Shown: piece by piece, positions 27,418-38,545 of the stretch
Numbering within the stretch: position 1 is the first letter of the stretch
How the letters are laid out: each line of letters begins with the position of its first letter
Source: Solea solea
Taxonomy: Eukaryota > Chordata > Actinopteri > Pleuronectiformes > Soleidae
NCBI RefSeq assembly: GCF_958295425.1
Contig: NC_081154.1
Location: 12,250,938-12,314,937 of the forward strand
Direction of reading: 5' to 3'
DNA length: 64,000 nucleotides
Translations under genes and position numbers: made by a program
Notes under the pieces: model-generated
What the model saw: the letters and a program-made list of their open reading frames with translations, nothing else
Told to the model about the DNA's origin: nothing
Database searches by the model: none

Positions 27418-28467
27418 AGTGAAGTGAACACAGCATAAAACCATGTGTGTGCAGAAGTCCAGCAGGTCAGAGATAAACCAGGAGGAGGATGATGTGTAAC
27501 CTGTGGACATTATTTACCACAGATTATATTTTTCTTCCAAATTAGATCACTGTGGTTCCAGACTTTAGCAATTAACTTGATGAGTGCAGTACTATTATAC
27601 CAATAGGATTGATGGCCAAAACTATGAAAATTAGACAAAGTAGAATTATCTTTAAGTGTTCCTGGCTGTGTGAATCGGCATCACTGTGAGTTGCTGCACA
27701 GCCCCGCGTGCGCTTGCTCCGTGTTCCCCACACTGCTCTGGACTTTATCAACACATTGTTTGACTTGGCCTCCTCCCAATGTAAGCCCGAGTACAGCACA
27801 GAGCGAGTTGCCTCAGCGTCCACAGGGAGAGAGTTGAGCGATGTGTGTGTGTGTTCGTGGGCACATTTTGGGGGGGGGGGGGGAGGGAGTGGAAGCACCT
27901 CATTCTCCTGGACCAGGAAGCTGTGAATCACGCTGGCTCTTCCTGGAAGGACCCAAGGGGAGCCGGGCTGAGGCGGCTGGACTCAGCCAGGCTGTCTGAG
28001 CCACAGAGCCTGGCCTCTCACTGACACCGAGCTGGTGGTGAGGGGAGATCTTACCTCACCCTCGCATAGGCAGGCCGCGCCGTCCCTCTGCTCAGCGGGT
28101 TGGCATGCTGCAGGCACTTTCCTGTACTGGGAAGGCTTTTCAGAGTTGACTTTGGCTGTGGTTGGCGCTGATAACCTCAGCCTGAGAAACAAGATTTTAT
28201 TGATTGGATTTAAATAGCACAAGGTGGGCAAGAGTAGCTCGGGTTTCAAAGCGCTGGCCGTGTTTGTGCTTTTTGAAGACTGCATTTTCATTAGTGTTTT
28301 CCACAACAATCTGCAGTTTGAAGGCATTCAGTTAGACATGCTTATACTATGCTAAATATAAATGTGTCAAGCTGTCACCTGCCTACGCTGTCACAGGCCT
28401 CGTTTAGTTCATGGAAATCACATTCTCCTCTGCCTGAGGTGCTGAGAATATGGGCATGTAAGTTGAT

Positions 28468-28507
28468 ATTAATAGTAGAGCCGGGCTGGTGCTGCAGGGT
28501 GTCCACA
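28468..28507 (+). repeat. 40-bp direct repeat, copy 1
   Basis: Matches 29042-29081 at 36 of 40 positions without gaps. The last 20 bases, GGTGCTGCAGGGTGTCCACA, are identical. The flanking sequences are unrelated. Confidence 0.8.
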
Positions 28508-29041
28508 CCTTCCTGTTTTCTCTTTCTTTGTTTTGGCCCTGCGCTGACAGATTTACCTCTGGAGGAACTCCAGAATCTGAAAGAGGTGGGGGGGGGGGGG
28601 AGCCTCCCATTGTTCAAATGGGGCTGTAGTGGAAAGAAAGCAGACTTTTGTTTTTTGAAAGAATAAGAAAATAACAAGTGGGTAATGATGCCTTGGAATA
28701 TTGATAGTATAAACACTCTTGTTATTGAGACGTGTGTTTGTTCTTTATGAGAGCGATTGCGAGGACACAGGTGTTTTTTTCCCCCCTTATTGAAGTGTTC
28801 TTCATTGAGTGAAAGCAGAAGTTTCACCGGCTCGGTGTCTCCAAAGACACTCGCCGAGCTGCCGCTTTTGATAGGAATCAGCTGTGAGACGGACGGTTAT
28901 CGCTCTGCTTTTTTTTCCCCCCCGCCGCACGCTGTCAAATAACTTTTTAACAGTCGTCTCTCCTCACCATCCCCCTCCCCCCACCCCACTCTTCAAACTC
29001 CACCGGGAAATTAAGTTGGAGGAAGTAACTGCTGAATTTGG

Positions 29042-29081
29042 ATTAACAGTAGATCGGGGTTGGTGCTGCAGGGTGTCCACA
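29042..29081 (+). repeat. 40-bp direct repeat, copy 2
   Basis: Second copy, 574 bp downstream of the first and in the same orientation. Both begin ATTAA and both share AGTAGA before the identical 20-base core. Confidence 0.8.
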
Positions 29082-29828
29082 GATAGAGTTATCCGGTGCT
29101 ATCTAAAAAGCAAGTGATTTGTGGATTTTTGGCAGGGATCACCGCAGAGCTCACATTGAGACGTCACCTGGAAATTTATAGAGGTTTATAGAATGAGTGG
29201 AGAAAGATAAATACACATTCTGGAGCTGTGGCACATTTGACAAGCCAATGAAAGATTTCCTCTAAAGCCTCCCTGAGATATAATTTAGCAGCTTACTACT
29301 AAATATAACTCCTTAGATTATCTTAATCTCTCCAACCGTCTGTCCAATACAGATAAAAAAATATCCGGCTTGTATTACAACTAAAAGAACTCAAGTTTTC
29401 GTCACTCAGTGCAACACGTGAAAGCACATTTTGCAGGACATGAGAGGCATTTTTAATTTTTTTAATAATTCCATCGACGATGGATAAAATTGCTTTAGTA
29501 TTAGTGGCTTTAATATTTTCCCTTCATTGTGAAAACAGTTTAGAGAATTATAGTTAAGTAATATCATTCAAACGTTGACAATCATCTGATTCTACTTCAT
29601 TTTTATCTTTTTTAACAGTTTATTCCAGAAGATTTGTTTATTCATAATCATCAGTCATGTCTTGAAAGTGACTCCAAACTACAAACGCTGCAATTACATC
29701 GTTCAGTTGGTAATTCTTCTTTGTTTTATGCCATTTGAAATGTAGTACATATACATGTTGGGTATCTTAAAGTTGTCATCCTTGCATTGGAGTATATAAC
29801 AGTTCATATTATCATGGTATTTGGTAAC

Positions 29829-30062
29829 TAGAGCTGCAACTAACCATTATTTTCATTCATTTGATCATTCACTTCATTTCGTTGATCAGTGTTTGTCACA
29901 CCTGGAAATGATGATGTTCTCGAATGTTCTTATTTTGTCCACAAACCAAAATGATTCAGTTTCAATGATTTCTTTGTTATGACGACCTTGAAACAATCAG
30001 AAATCTTGTTTTAATCATGAAGAAGCTTCAAACCGGTTAATCGAGTAATTGTTTCAGCTCTA
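29829..30062 (+). mobile_element. non-autonomous hAT-like MITE, family 1, with intact TSD
   Basis: A 234-bp element begins TAGAGCTGCAAC and ends GTTTCAGCTCTA (terminal inverted repeats). It is flanked on both sides by the identical 8-bp TTGGTAAC (29821-29828 and 30063-30070). An 8-bp duplication with TAG-type inverted termini is diagnostic of hAT transposition. The interior resembles a fish repeat I recognise (cores such as TTTTGTCCACAAACCAAA). It has no coding capacity. Confidence 0.75.
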
Positions 30063-30415
30063 TTGGTAACGCATCATATTTCATTTTATCTGTAACACTG
30101 AATATTGAATCATGAATGAAATCGCAATGTGATATTTTCCCCTAATAGTTCTGCCGTACCTACTACATTAGAGTTTACATTAGAAATGTGCAGTCTGTTC
30201 TTATTGTCCTAATTCTATGTTTTCCCTTTCAATCAGACCCAACCTCAAGAGCAATTATTGATTAAATTAAAGAAAAATTCAATTATGACTGAATGTTGTG
30301 ACCCTGTGTGTGTGTGTGTGTGTGTGTGCAGGTACTGCGGGGTAACTCTGCCCTAATAAGTCTAGAAACCTCTCTTAATATCTCTCAGCACTGATATTTT
30401 TTTTCTTCCCCTAAG

Positions 30416-30429
30416 GACAAAACAGTCAG
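30416..30429 (+). other. candidate 14-nt micro-exon
   Basis: A T-rich tract ending TTCTTCCCCTAAG at 30415 is followed by 14 nt and then the strong donor CAG|GTAAGA at 30430. Both sites are close to consensus. It may be a small leader exon of ctbp2, or chance. Confidence 0.2.
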
Positions 30430-30585
30430 GTAAGAAAAACAACCTTGTCTTGTTATGTCGATTGAAAACATGTCGAGTATGGATTTCCTAGATTTATCCA
30501 TCACTCAAATGTTTCATTGAGGAAATCTGGGTGTACATTAAAGTAATCCCTTCGGTGCGGCGAGTTAAACTTGACGCGCGTGGAA

Positions 30586-30723
30586 ATGGATCGCCCTAAA
30601 TGTCACAACCTGGATTGCGAAGCACCAGAACAAGAGTTCTCCCCTTCAGCGGTGAGCCCGAGGCTTCACGAGGACTCCTACACATCCTTAGAAAGTCTTA
30701 GTGGAGCAGACCCCAAGGCTTAA
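30586..30723 (+). other. 45-codon small ORF, function unknown
   Basis: ATG (context GAAATGG) opens MDRPKCHNLDCEAPEQEF and continues with polar residues (HEDSYTSLESLSG) to TAA at 30721; an in-frame stop lies upstream at 30544. Composition is protein-like and the block is CpG-richer than its surroundings. A possible donor (GCG|GTGAGC) lies inside. There is no recognised homology; it may equally be conserved non-coding DNA. Confidence 0.12.
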
Positions 30724-31624
30724 TGTCAGCAAATTAATTATGGATTCACCCAATTAGTTCACAAACTACACTGTGTTCGAGGGAAAATGATCATTCCCCC
30801 GAATGACTATTCAGCCTTGGCCCCAGTGTGCATTGTGCCTCACTTAGAACTGTGTGCATGTGTGAAGCGACACGCAGCAGGCAGGTAGCATGACCTTTTT
30901 AATTATTCAATCTCTCAGACTCATCCGCAGACACTGTCTTAGCTTCTCTCTCTCTCTCTCCCTGCAAACATATTTCTCTCTAACTTAAACAAAAGGATGG
31001 ATTTTTTTTGGTGTAATAATTACTCTCTGCTCTGTCATTATTTATTCATCCAGAAATGTCCTTCTCTCATTGGATGAATTGTTTATTTGTTTAAATGTTA
31101 GATATATAATCTAAAACTCCCATCCATCCAACCCAAGTTCACATTGTCGTTAATTATTTTTAAGTTGAATGACTGGTCAATTTAAATGTCCCAATACCAC
31201 TTTTTTTGCCTCCGATACCAATATCAAAAACGCAATTATATACGATATTATTCAGATACAGTCATTTATGAACATTTATATACTATGAAGCTGCTAACGA
31301 CACATTTATGGCGAGTCATTTCAAAGACATGATTCTCCAACTGTGTTACAAATATTGTTCTCCCCAAAAAGACCAGTCGTGGACCGACACCAGAAAAAGT
31401 TTTTTGTTTCCAGCCTATTTAAATGCTCATTTACAGTTATGTTGTTTTATATTAGTAGTATATTCAAGTAGTGTAACACAAACTCAAATCACTTCTTTGT
31501 GTGTTTTTATTTAGTCATTGTGCTGAATTCAGTGTCCCCACTCACTGGCTGCCCTTCCTCCTCCTGTGTGGACACAACGCAGACACTGATCCCCGTGTGT
31601 CGATGACAGTGAGGGAAGTTTGTG

Positions 31625-31655
<31 letters not shown>

Positions 31656-31951
31656 ATCGCGCTTGCAACTGAACTGTCGATGAAGGACAGAGGCAACTGC
31701 CCCCGATATAGAGTCCTACATTTTACCGTCACATCCTCTCACACACACACAAATGGTTCCCTTACAGACGGGGAGTTGTATCAATCATCTGACATTTAAT
31801 GCCTCTTAAACGTGAAGATTCATGTGCATGACCTTTGTGTTTGGAATCAGAGTGCAAACATTCCTGCTTAACTACCTATAGCCTTTTATTTTTGCACTGT
31901 TTTATCTGGGGGGGGCGGGATGGGGGGGTCATGTGTGGCTGCATTATTTGA

Positions 31952-32365
31952 TAAGGCTGCGTTCAAAAATGAGATTTTACGATTTTGTTAGATATGTTAT
32001 CGAATCGTGATAATCGTTTGACCAACATTTTAACGTTTGCCATTTCCTGTATCCTCTGCACTCATCTTGCCAGACTGACGCTGTCACACGAGACTGGAGC
32101 CAACACAATTGAGTACGTTGATTTGTTAATTACTGGTGTAGAACCAGTAACACTTCCACACAGGATTCTCCCAAGAGGACAAATTAGTTTGCCCACTGTC
32201 ACAGCAAAACAACTAAACGCCACTGTTGTCTTCTTCCATAGAAGGCGTGGACGCAGTCCAAGCTGTACTCACAGCTCCCTCTGCTGGACAACTTGGTATC
32301 TACTTTGAACAGCCTAATGTACTTCTTGGCTGTATATTTTAAACTCAAACAGGTTTTAAAGCACG
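31952..32365 (+). mobile_element. family 3 hAT-like dispersed element
   Basis: Starts TAAGGCTGCGTTC and includes a CCTCTGCTGGAC ... GAACAGCCTAATG ... GGCTGTATATT block (32278-32353) shared with the copy at 43346. The start resembles the TAGGGCTG termini of families 1 and 2. The right end and any target-site duplication were not resolved. Confidence 0.45.
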
Positions 32366-33919
32366 GCTTTGAATTATAAGATTAAAAAAGTACAGTGATG
32401 TAACTAGGTCAATTTTTAATGCAAACATTCATATTTTTAATGATGCAGCATTAGTTAAACAAGTCAAAGTGTGACTGGATATCAAATGGAATTGGCCTGG
32501 GACCTGAAACTGAAAAGAACTGAAATTGATTCAGGAAATCAGCAGCTGTCGTATTTAAGAAGTACCTTTTTCCCCTCAAATTGGGTACCAACTTGCTCTT
32601 ATAATTGACTGAGCTCAGTGTTACAGAAAAACAAAGAAAGAATAAAAGGGATAAGAACTGAGGAAAGTGTGGACACTCTGGATCTTATTAGTCTGTACAA
32701 GCACTCTTTTTTCCTCCACTTCCCTCTCTATCTGACACACACAGCCACACTGTCATGCGTGAAACAGCTGTGGCACAGAGGGCTGACCAAGTCATCTCCT
32801 AATTCTAAAGTCTGTGGGTCGACCGGCATGTCAAAGTCTCTCCGGGGCAAGATACGCAACCTAAATATCTTCCAGTGTGAACGCAGTATAGAGAAATAGT
32901 GTATAATTGAATATGTGCGTGAAAGTGACTCGTAGCGCAAAGCGCTCAGAGTGGTCGTTAGGACGAGGAAAAGAGCTAGTGTATATAAATGTAGTCCATT
33001 TACCACTGCAGTCCATTTACATCCGTGGAAGCAGGCCCGAGGATTGATGACTGTGAGAAACCTCAGAGGGAGCAGCACTTCAGAGAGATGGACAGATGAA
33101 AAGGAAGGAGGAGGGACGGAGAGGAGTGAAATGAATCAAATAACAGGGCGAGAGGCCTTACAGCAGTTTGTTAACACAACAGGACCAGACTACTGCCTTC
33201 TTCTTGGAAAGACAGGCGAGAAGTGACCCACTCTGTGTGGCTTCCTCATGTCACAACGTGTGACTGACTGATATATCCGGTGAAAATGCTGTCATTGAAA
33301 GCAACACCGTGCGCCTTTTACAGGGCGCGCTGTCTCTGTAGCCAACACACTATGATGAAAGCAGTCTTGTTGGTACCTTTACATGACAATTAGAAGAGAA
33401 AGGTCCAACCAAAATCGGACTTTTCCATAGAATACATACATATAGACTGAAATTACGTTAATGTGCCATTTATCACCGCCAGCTTAAACCAGGGAATAAG
33501 AAAAGAAGCCGATACACAGAAGAATAAGACAACAAGGACAAAATCATATTAAAATTCAGGCCAGTGCAGTTGTTGAACTGAAATGGTGAAGGATTAAATG
33601 CTCTGTCAGCTTGAAGATTTACATATTTTTAAGTTTGTGGGTCGTAAGGACGTCTCAGAATGACAACAAACCCAGAAACCGCCTTATACTAACAAGCTGA
33701 AAGGGGGCATATCGCGTTCCCTCCTAGTGAAGAGAAGATAAACTCACCAGTTCATAAATAGTTTCTCTGCTAATGCTTGTATGCTGAGAAGGGCACCAGT
33801 CAAGCTACGAGCAGACTTAACGGTGCATGGAAAGTTAGGGATTCTTGACATGGTTTCGGACAGTGTTGAGTCTCTGACTATCATTAAGACTACATCCATA
33901 CTACTATGTTTTCATCGGA

Positions 33920-34060
33920 AAATGACGTGTGTCCAGACGAGCGTTTTTTCAACTCAGCTCACTTTGTACCAAATAAAGCATCAGGTACTATCTCAGCAAA
34001 AAAACAAAGTAGAGTCGAGCCGAGTTAAGCCGTGCTCAAACTATAGTGTATAGTGGTATA
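33920..34060. repeat. possible degenerate palindromic hAT MITE
   Basis: CAACTCAGCTCACTTTGTACC and, 60 bp on, AAAGTAGAGTCGAGCCGAG lie in inverted orientation around GGTACTA. This recalls a palindromic fish MITE with Gly-Ser-like CGAGCCGAG termini. It is strongly diverged and was identified from memory only. Confidence 0.3.
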
Positions 34061-36301
34061 GTGCCATTAGTTTCAGAAAATACAACAAACAAGAAACAAC
34101 AAAGGTTTCTGTTATGGGACTTAAACTGGAAGTAAATGTCAACAGAGATTTTCATTCACAACTGATGGTCGAGTTATTGGGCGGATAAGAACCAGGAAGT
34201 GAACTGCGTCAACATTTTTTTTCTTCCATTGCTAGAACGGAGGTTCAGGTGCAGGGTGGGAATGAAAGAGGCTCCATTCTCCCAAGTCAGTGATCCATTA
34301 CAAGTCAGTGACCCATCAAATTGATTTTGAGGCTGCTGTTTTTTTAAAAAAATAAATAAAAAAAGTATACTCTGTAATGTTTTCTTTGAAAAGATTATTT
34401 TAAATACTTTAAATGAAAAGTTTCAAACGTATCCTTGCCCTGTTTGGGCATTGCTGAAACCATGATAAATAACCATGCTGCTAACGTGGAGTGTAATGTC
34501 ACTATATGATGCTGAACATTAGGAGCGAATGATAAAGTTTAACAGGCTTTGATGAAAGCTCTGCATGAACATTTCCCTTTTGAACCTTGTCTCCACATCT
34601 CATTTACCCTTAGTTTGTGATGCACACGTCCTGCTTTGCACTCACCTGTGAATAAGAGCAGCGATGCCGAGGCCTTTCTTTTGAGGTTGTCCAAAAGGAT
34701 TCTGGGAAATTCTGGGGGGGGGGGGAAATGGACAAAACACAGGTTGAGACAAATGAATAGTTGATCACAATAAAGACATAATATTTAATTATTTATTAAT
34801 TAATAAAGTATATATGAATTATTTAATGTATAAGTGTGTGGTGACACATTTATAAGGTTCTCTCTGTATTTTTGGGAGTGTGACGGCGTTGTCCACTCCC
34901 ATATGTTCACAACCACCCACACCCAGGCCTCGAGCTTCACTCCTGAACAGCCGCTCATGAAAAATTACCTTGATGACTGTGGGGAAGATTTACATCCACA
35001 TTACCCTGAGTTCACACACCGATAATGAAAGAGGCTGCTGTTTTTTTTTAATACACTTTTTACATTTTCCTGAATACTGATTACAAAGGACTGAGGAAGA
35101 CCTCAAGTAATGGCTGTGCTGATGCTTTCTGGCACAGAGAGATGTTTTCATGGTCTCAGCACTTTCTAAAGGGGGAGAGGTGCTCCTGGCTCGGGTCCTA
35201 GACAAGCACGATGTGGCATTTGCAGCATTTGATCCCCTTTTGTGTTGCAATAATTTTGCTCTCACTCACTGAGGTCTCCCTCAGAGAGAGTGAGAGCACA
35301 CTGAACCTCAGTGTGCTCTTTATGTACTGCCAGTGAAGAAATGCAGACTGGCCTGTCTTCTCTGTAACAAAGATGCATTTGTGCAAATAATTGCCTGCAT
35401 GTCTGTCAATGTTACTGAATCGGATGTATTGTGGAGTAACATGTACAGCCGGCTCAAATTTATGTTCACTCTGATTACAAATGCTTGTCCAGATTTGAGG
35501 CAAAATAGATTTGAAGATTTGAAGTTACAAGCCGAGAGGAGGATGAATTGACACCAGAGATGGATGTTACCAGGTCTTAACAGGGCCTATATTGTCAGAT
35601 ACACTCTGAGTAGATTTTAACTACCCTCTGTTGGCCTGAATGTGTCATTACATGACAGTCTGTCAACCTCCAGGTGCAGCATATCAACTCAAGAGTGTGT
35701 CAGATGATGAATATGTAGCTCGAAGAAATTCTTTTACGTTTCTTTAAGTCTCTCTATGTGCTCGCCGTGTTTCGAGTGGCATTGAACGACAAAGGGGGGG
35801 AAGGAGATTGGTATTTGTCTAAGTTGAGATACCTCAAATGTCACCGCCATCAGTGAGGAATGTGAAGAGTGGCAACTTGCTGTAGACGGAGCATTAGATG
35901 AGTGTTTGTCACTCAAAGGGAATTCACCTCAAAAGGAGAAGAGTGGAGCTTTTTAGAGAAGACGCTTTTGTCATTTTCAGAGCAAATAGGGCACTTTGTC
36001 ACCAGGAGTATCTTAGTGTTTGTGTGCGTGTGTACGGGAATGTGATTTTTATACATATATGTGTGTGTGTGTGTGTGTGTATATAATCTTTGCCTGCAGT
36101 TTCCCAGGCTCTCTGTAAGCAAGAAGAGTGACTTTGTAGTCAAAGAGTCTTTAATGCCTTCCCATGTCAGATGTTTTTTTTTTTTGCACTTGTACATCAA
36201 TAATGTGTGTATATAGAGTGTGTATGTGTATGTCAGTGTTGTGTCTGACCAGGTTTTTCTGTGTTTGTGCCTTTTTTTTTTCCTTCCTTTCTTTCTTGCA
36301 G

Positions 36302-36475
36302 GTGTATGTGCCGAGGCGGTATGCCCCGGGGAGTAGTGCTGACAGTGCACTAGGAGTCTGAACCTTGTCAGTATTTGTGGCTGGGGAGGAAAGGTACCCT
36401 GCCTCGCCGCGCCGCGCCGTGCCGAGCAGAGCCGTGCAGAGCCGCGCCACCCTGTGCCGTGCTGCGTTTGACGCC
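36302..36475 (+). other. ctbp2: 5' leader part of ctbp2 exon (non-coding)
   Basis: A strong splice acceptor precedes this stretch: a T/C-rich tract from about 36270 ends in TTCTTGCAG at 36301. The leader is GC- and CpG-rich and contains a run of related GCCGNGC units at about 36400-36465. An in-frame TGA at 36359-36361 separates it from the main ATG, so nothing upstream can be an N-terminal extension of the CtBP2 frame. The acceptor shows that at least one further non-coding exon lies upstream, at an unidentified position. Confidence 0.8.
36306..36353 (+). other. upstream ORF in ctbp2 leader
   Basis: A 15-codon ORF (MCRGGMPRGVVLTVH, stop TAG at 36351-36353) starts 4 nt after the splice acceptor and has a second in-frame ATG at 36321. 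It lies in a different frame from CtBP2 and ends 122 nt before the CtBP2 ATG, a spacing that would allow reinitiation. Its presence is seen directly; any effect on translation is inference. Confidence 0.5.
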
Positions 36476-36533
36476 ATGTCCCTGACTGACAAACACAAAG
36501 TGAAGAGGCAGCGACTGGACCGGATCTGCGAAG
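36476..36533 (+). CDS. ctbp2: CtBP2 first coding exon
   Basis: This encodes MSLTDKHKVKRQRLDRICE plus the first base of the next codon. The peptide is the vertebrate CtBP2 N-terminus (mammalian form MALVDKHKVKRQRLDRICEG), including the basic KHKVKRQR segment linked in the family to nuclear localisation. CtBP2 is an NADH-binding transcriptional co-repressor related to 2-hydroxyacid dehydrogenases that binds PxDLS-type factors. The ATG has a good context (GCC upstream) and an in-frame stop lies at 36359. The exon ends GAAG followed by the donor GTGAAG at 36534, giving phase 1; the split glycine codon would be completed by the shared exon that starts the conserved B-domain. That exon is absent from the window. 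The start differs from CtBP1, which lacks the KHKVKRQRLDR stretch. Confidence 0.93.
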
Positions 36534-38399
36534 GTGAAGTTGTGTGTTTTCAGTTGCACTTGTTGTGTCTTCTTCTCCACATCACCAAAACAAAAATAAA
36601 AAAAAAACACGCACATTGTAGTGAAAGAGACTTGAGTTGGGTAGAATTTATCTAAAAATAAATATTGTTTTTTTCCCCCTCACTGAAAGCTGACTTCAGA
36701 GCTTTATATCCCTCTAGCCAACTAACCTTATTGTTATTAGCACAACCCTAAGACCTATCTGTGATCAATGCTCATTGATTCCTATAATTGTCTCCTGGCA
36801 CACTGCATGTCAGATAGCACAGTAACAGTGTATAAATGTTGACCTCAGCAAACCGTCATCTGGCAGATGTAAATGAGATTATGTCTCTCACTGAGTTGCT
36901 GTTTGTTTGTGTGGGAATGTCTGTTTTGTGACTTACGCTTATGGAGAATCTCTGAACATCTGAGCTGCAGTTAGATTACCGCAGGGAATTGAATGGTTTC
37001 TATCCTGTCACGGCTGTTTGGAAGTAGCCAATTTTACCCCATGAACTGTGGTGATTATTAGGCCTTAGCTTGTGGATTAGAGAGCAGTGGTTTTGTATTG
37101 AAGGGCCCGAGCATATAATAGGAACCCCCGCTGCGCGTATAGCTGCAGTCGGCCCAGGCAACAAGGAATATGAGTCGTGTGGGTGTATAAACTGTGTCTG
37201 AAGCTTTGTGGATGTGCATTTTTAAACCCACTTGTTTGACTTTGCTCCATGTGTGTGTGTGTGTGCGCGCATGTGTGTGTGTTTGTGCATGTCTGTCAGA
37301 CTGTGTCCCGAGGTAAAATCATCTCCTTTCTGCTCTCTGGGTTCCCAAGAGGCTTGTTAAGCCGCTGGGTCCTCCTGGAGCCAGCGCAGGGAGAGGCAGA
37401 CATTACTGCAGTGCTGGAAAATGAAGCTAGATGCACCATTACCCCCAGTGCCAGCATATTTGTTTTGCAGCATGATGTAAGCACCTCAGCGTCGTGGGCA
37501 TGAAATGAAGGACATAAACTGCACATCCTGTAGAAACCCACAGTTAGGCCAAATAAACCCAATCCTACCTTCGGATTCCAACCTCTGCTGCATTCTTAAA
37601 CCAACGGAAGGAGCTTTTAGCATTTTAAAATGTTAATATTTAAAGAAACATGGGAGAATGAAATGAGGAAGATGTAAAATTTAATCTTTAAATCAAGCCA
37701 TAGCCATTTAAAGTTCAAAATGTATGTTTTGCCTTAAGTCAATACAATTTTAAGCATAAATTACAGCAAAATACAGGGGAATAACACGTCTGCAAAAATG
37801 ATTAAAAGGAGTGTTAAATGAGTGGGCTATCTGCTATGCATGCATTTTCTTTTATGGCGAATGTTATTGGACAAGATGAGTACCATTCTGGTGATTCATT
37901 CTTTTTACTACCTCAGATTATCTTGGTTTAAACTTTACATAGTTCAGTAGAACAAGGAATTGGAAAACAACTAATCTGTAGCTTTACACGCAGTGTAGGG
38001 GTAAGTGAGTGGGTTTATTTATTAGGGCTTTTCTAAGATCACTAAAAGATGGCGATGCTGACTCTACATTGATGAAGTGACAGCACATAATTGTTTTTAG
38101 GGATGGTGCATCACAATTTGGTTTGTAAAGAAATGTTTAAATTCCTATTTTATTTCACATTTATCTGAATGCTTGTATTGATTGATGGAAATGTGGGCCG
38201 ATACAGTTTGGAATGATAAAGCCCAGGGTCAGGATTGTGTTATGACAGAGAACAGTGCCTTTATTTGGTAGGCGACTAGACGTGGTGTGGGCTGTATCGA
38301 ACGCCAACATTTAAGCGACACAACCGACTACAAAGGAGGACAGCCAGGAGCTCAATTTGTCAAGCTCAGGCGTTTGCCTTGACTTCGTTGAGATGTTTA

Positions 38400-38545
38400 C
38401 ACGGAGCGCTAGGGAGTGACAATTTTCTGTCGCCCAATCAGCTGACTGCCGTGGGTGGAGCCACCCAAGGGGAAAGTACATTTCCTAATGAAAACGCCAA
38501 AAATATGTACTATAATGTACTGAGCCGAAGGTTTTTACTCTGTGG
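38400..38545. repeat. possible second copy of the palindromic MITE
   Basis: GTCGCCCAATCAGCTGACTGC, GGGGAAAGTACATTT and ATGTACTGAGCCGAAGG occur in the order expected for the interior and right arm of the element suspected at 33920. No target-site duplication was found. Confidence 0.25.

Larger units (their letters stand above)
23044..36301. other. non-coding stretch upstream of the ctbp2 coding exon
   Basis: It contains MITE copies, the 40-bp direct repeats, G-runs and the candidate micro-exon listed separately. Blocks at 27690-28330 and 30541-30800 are less repetitive and could be regulatory or untranslated exons of ctbp2. The exon upstream of the 36301 acceptor must lie here or further left but was not identified with confidence. 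Confidence 0.5.

Noticed and set aside
28551..28586. Possible exon reading LPLEELQNLKE between GCTGACAG and GTGGGG
   Set aside because: The donor lies in a G13 run, the peptide is short, and no neighbouring exon is in phase.
36365..36475. In-frame extension upstream of the CtBP2 ATG
   Set aside because: It starts at a TTG and is preceded by TGA at 36359-36361; no upstream ATG exists in this frame.
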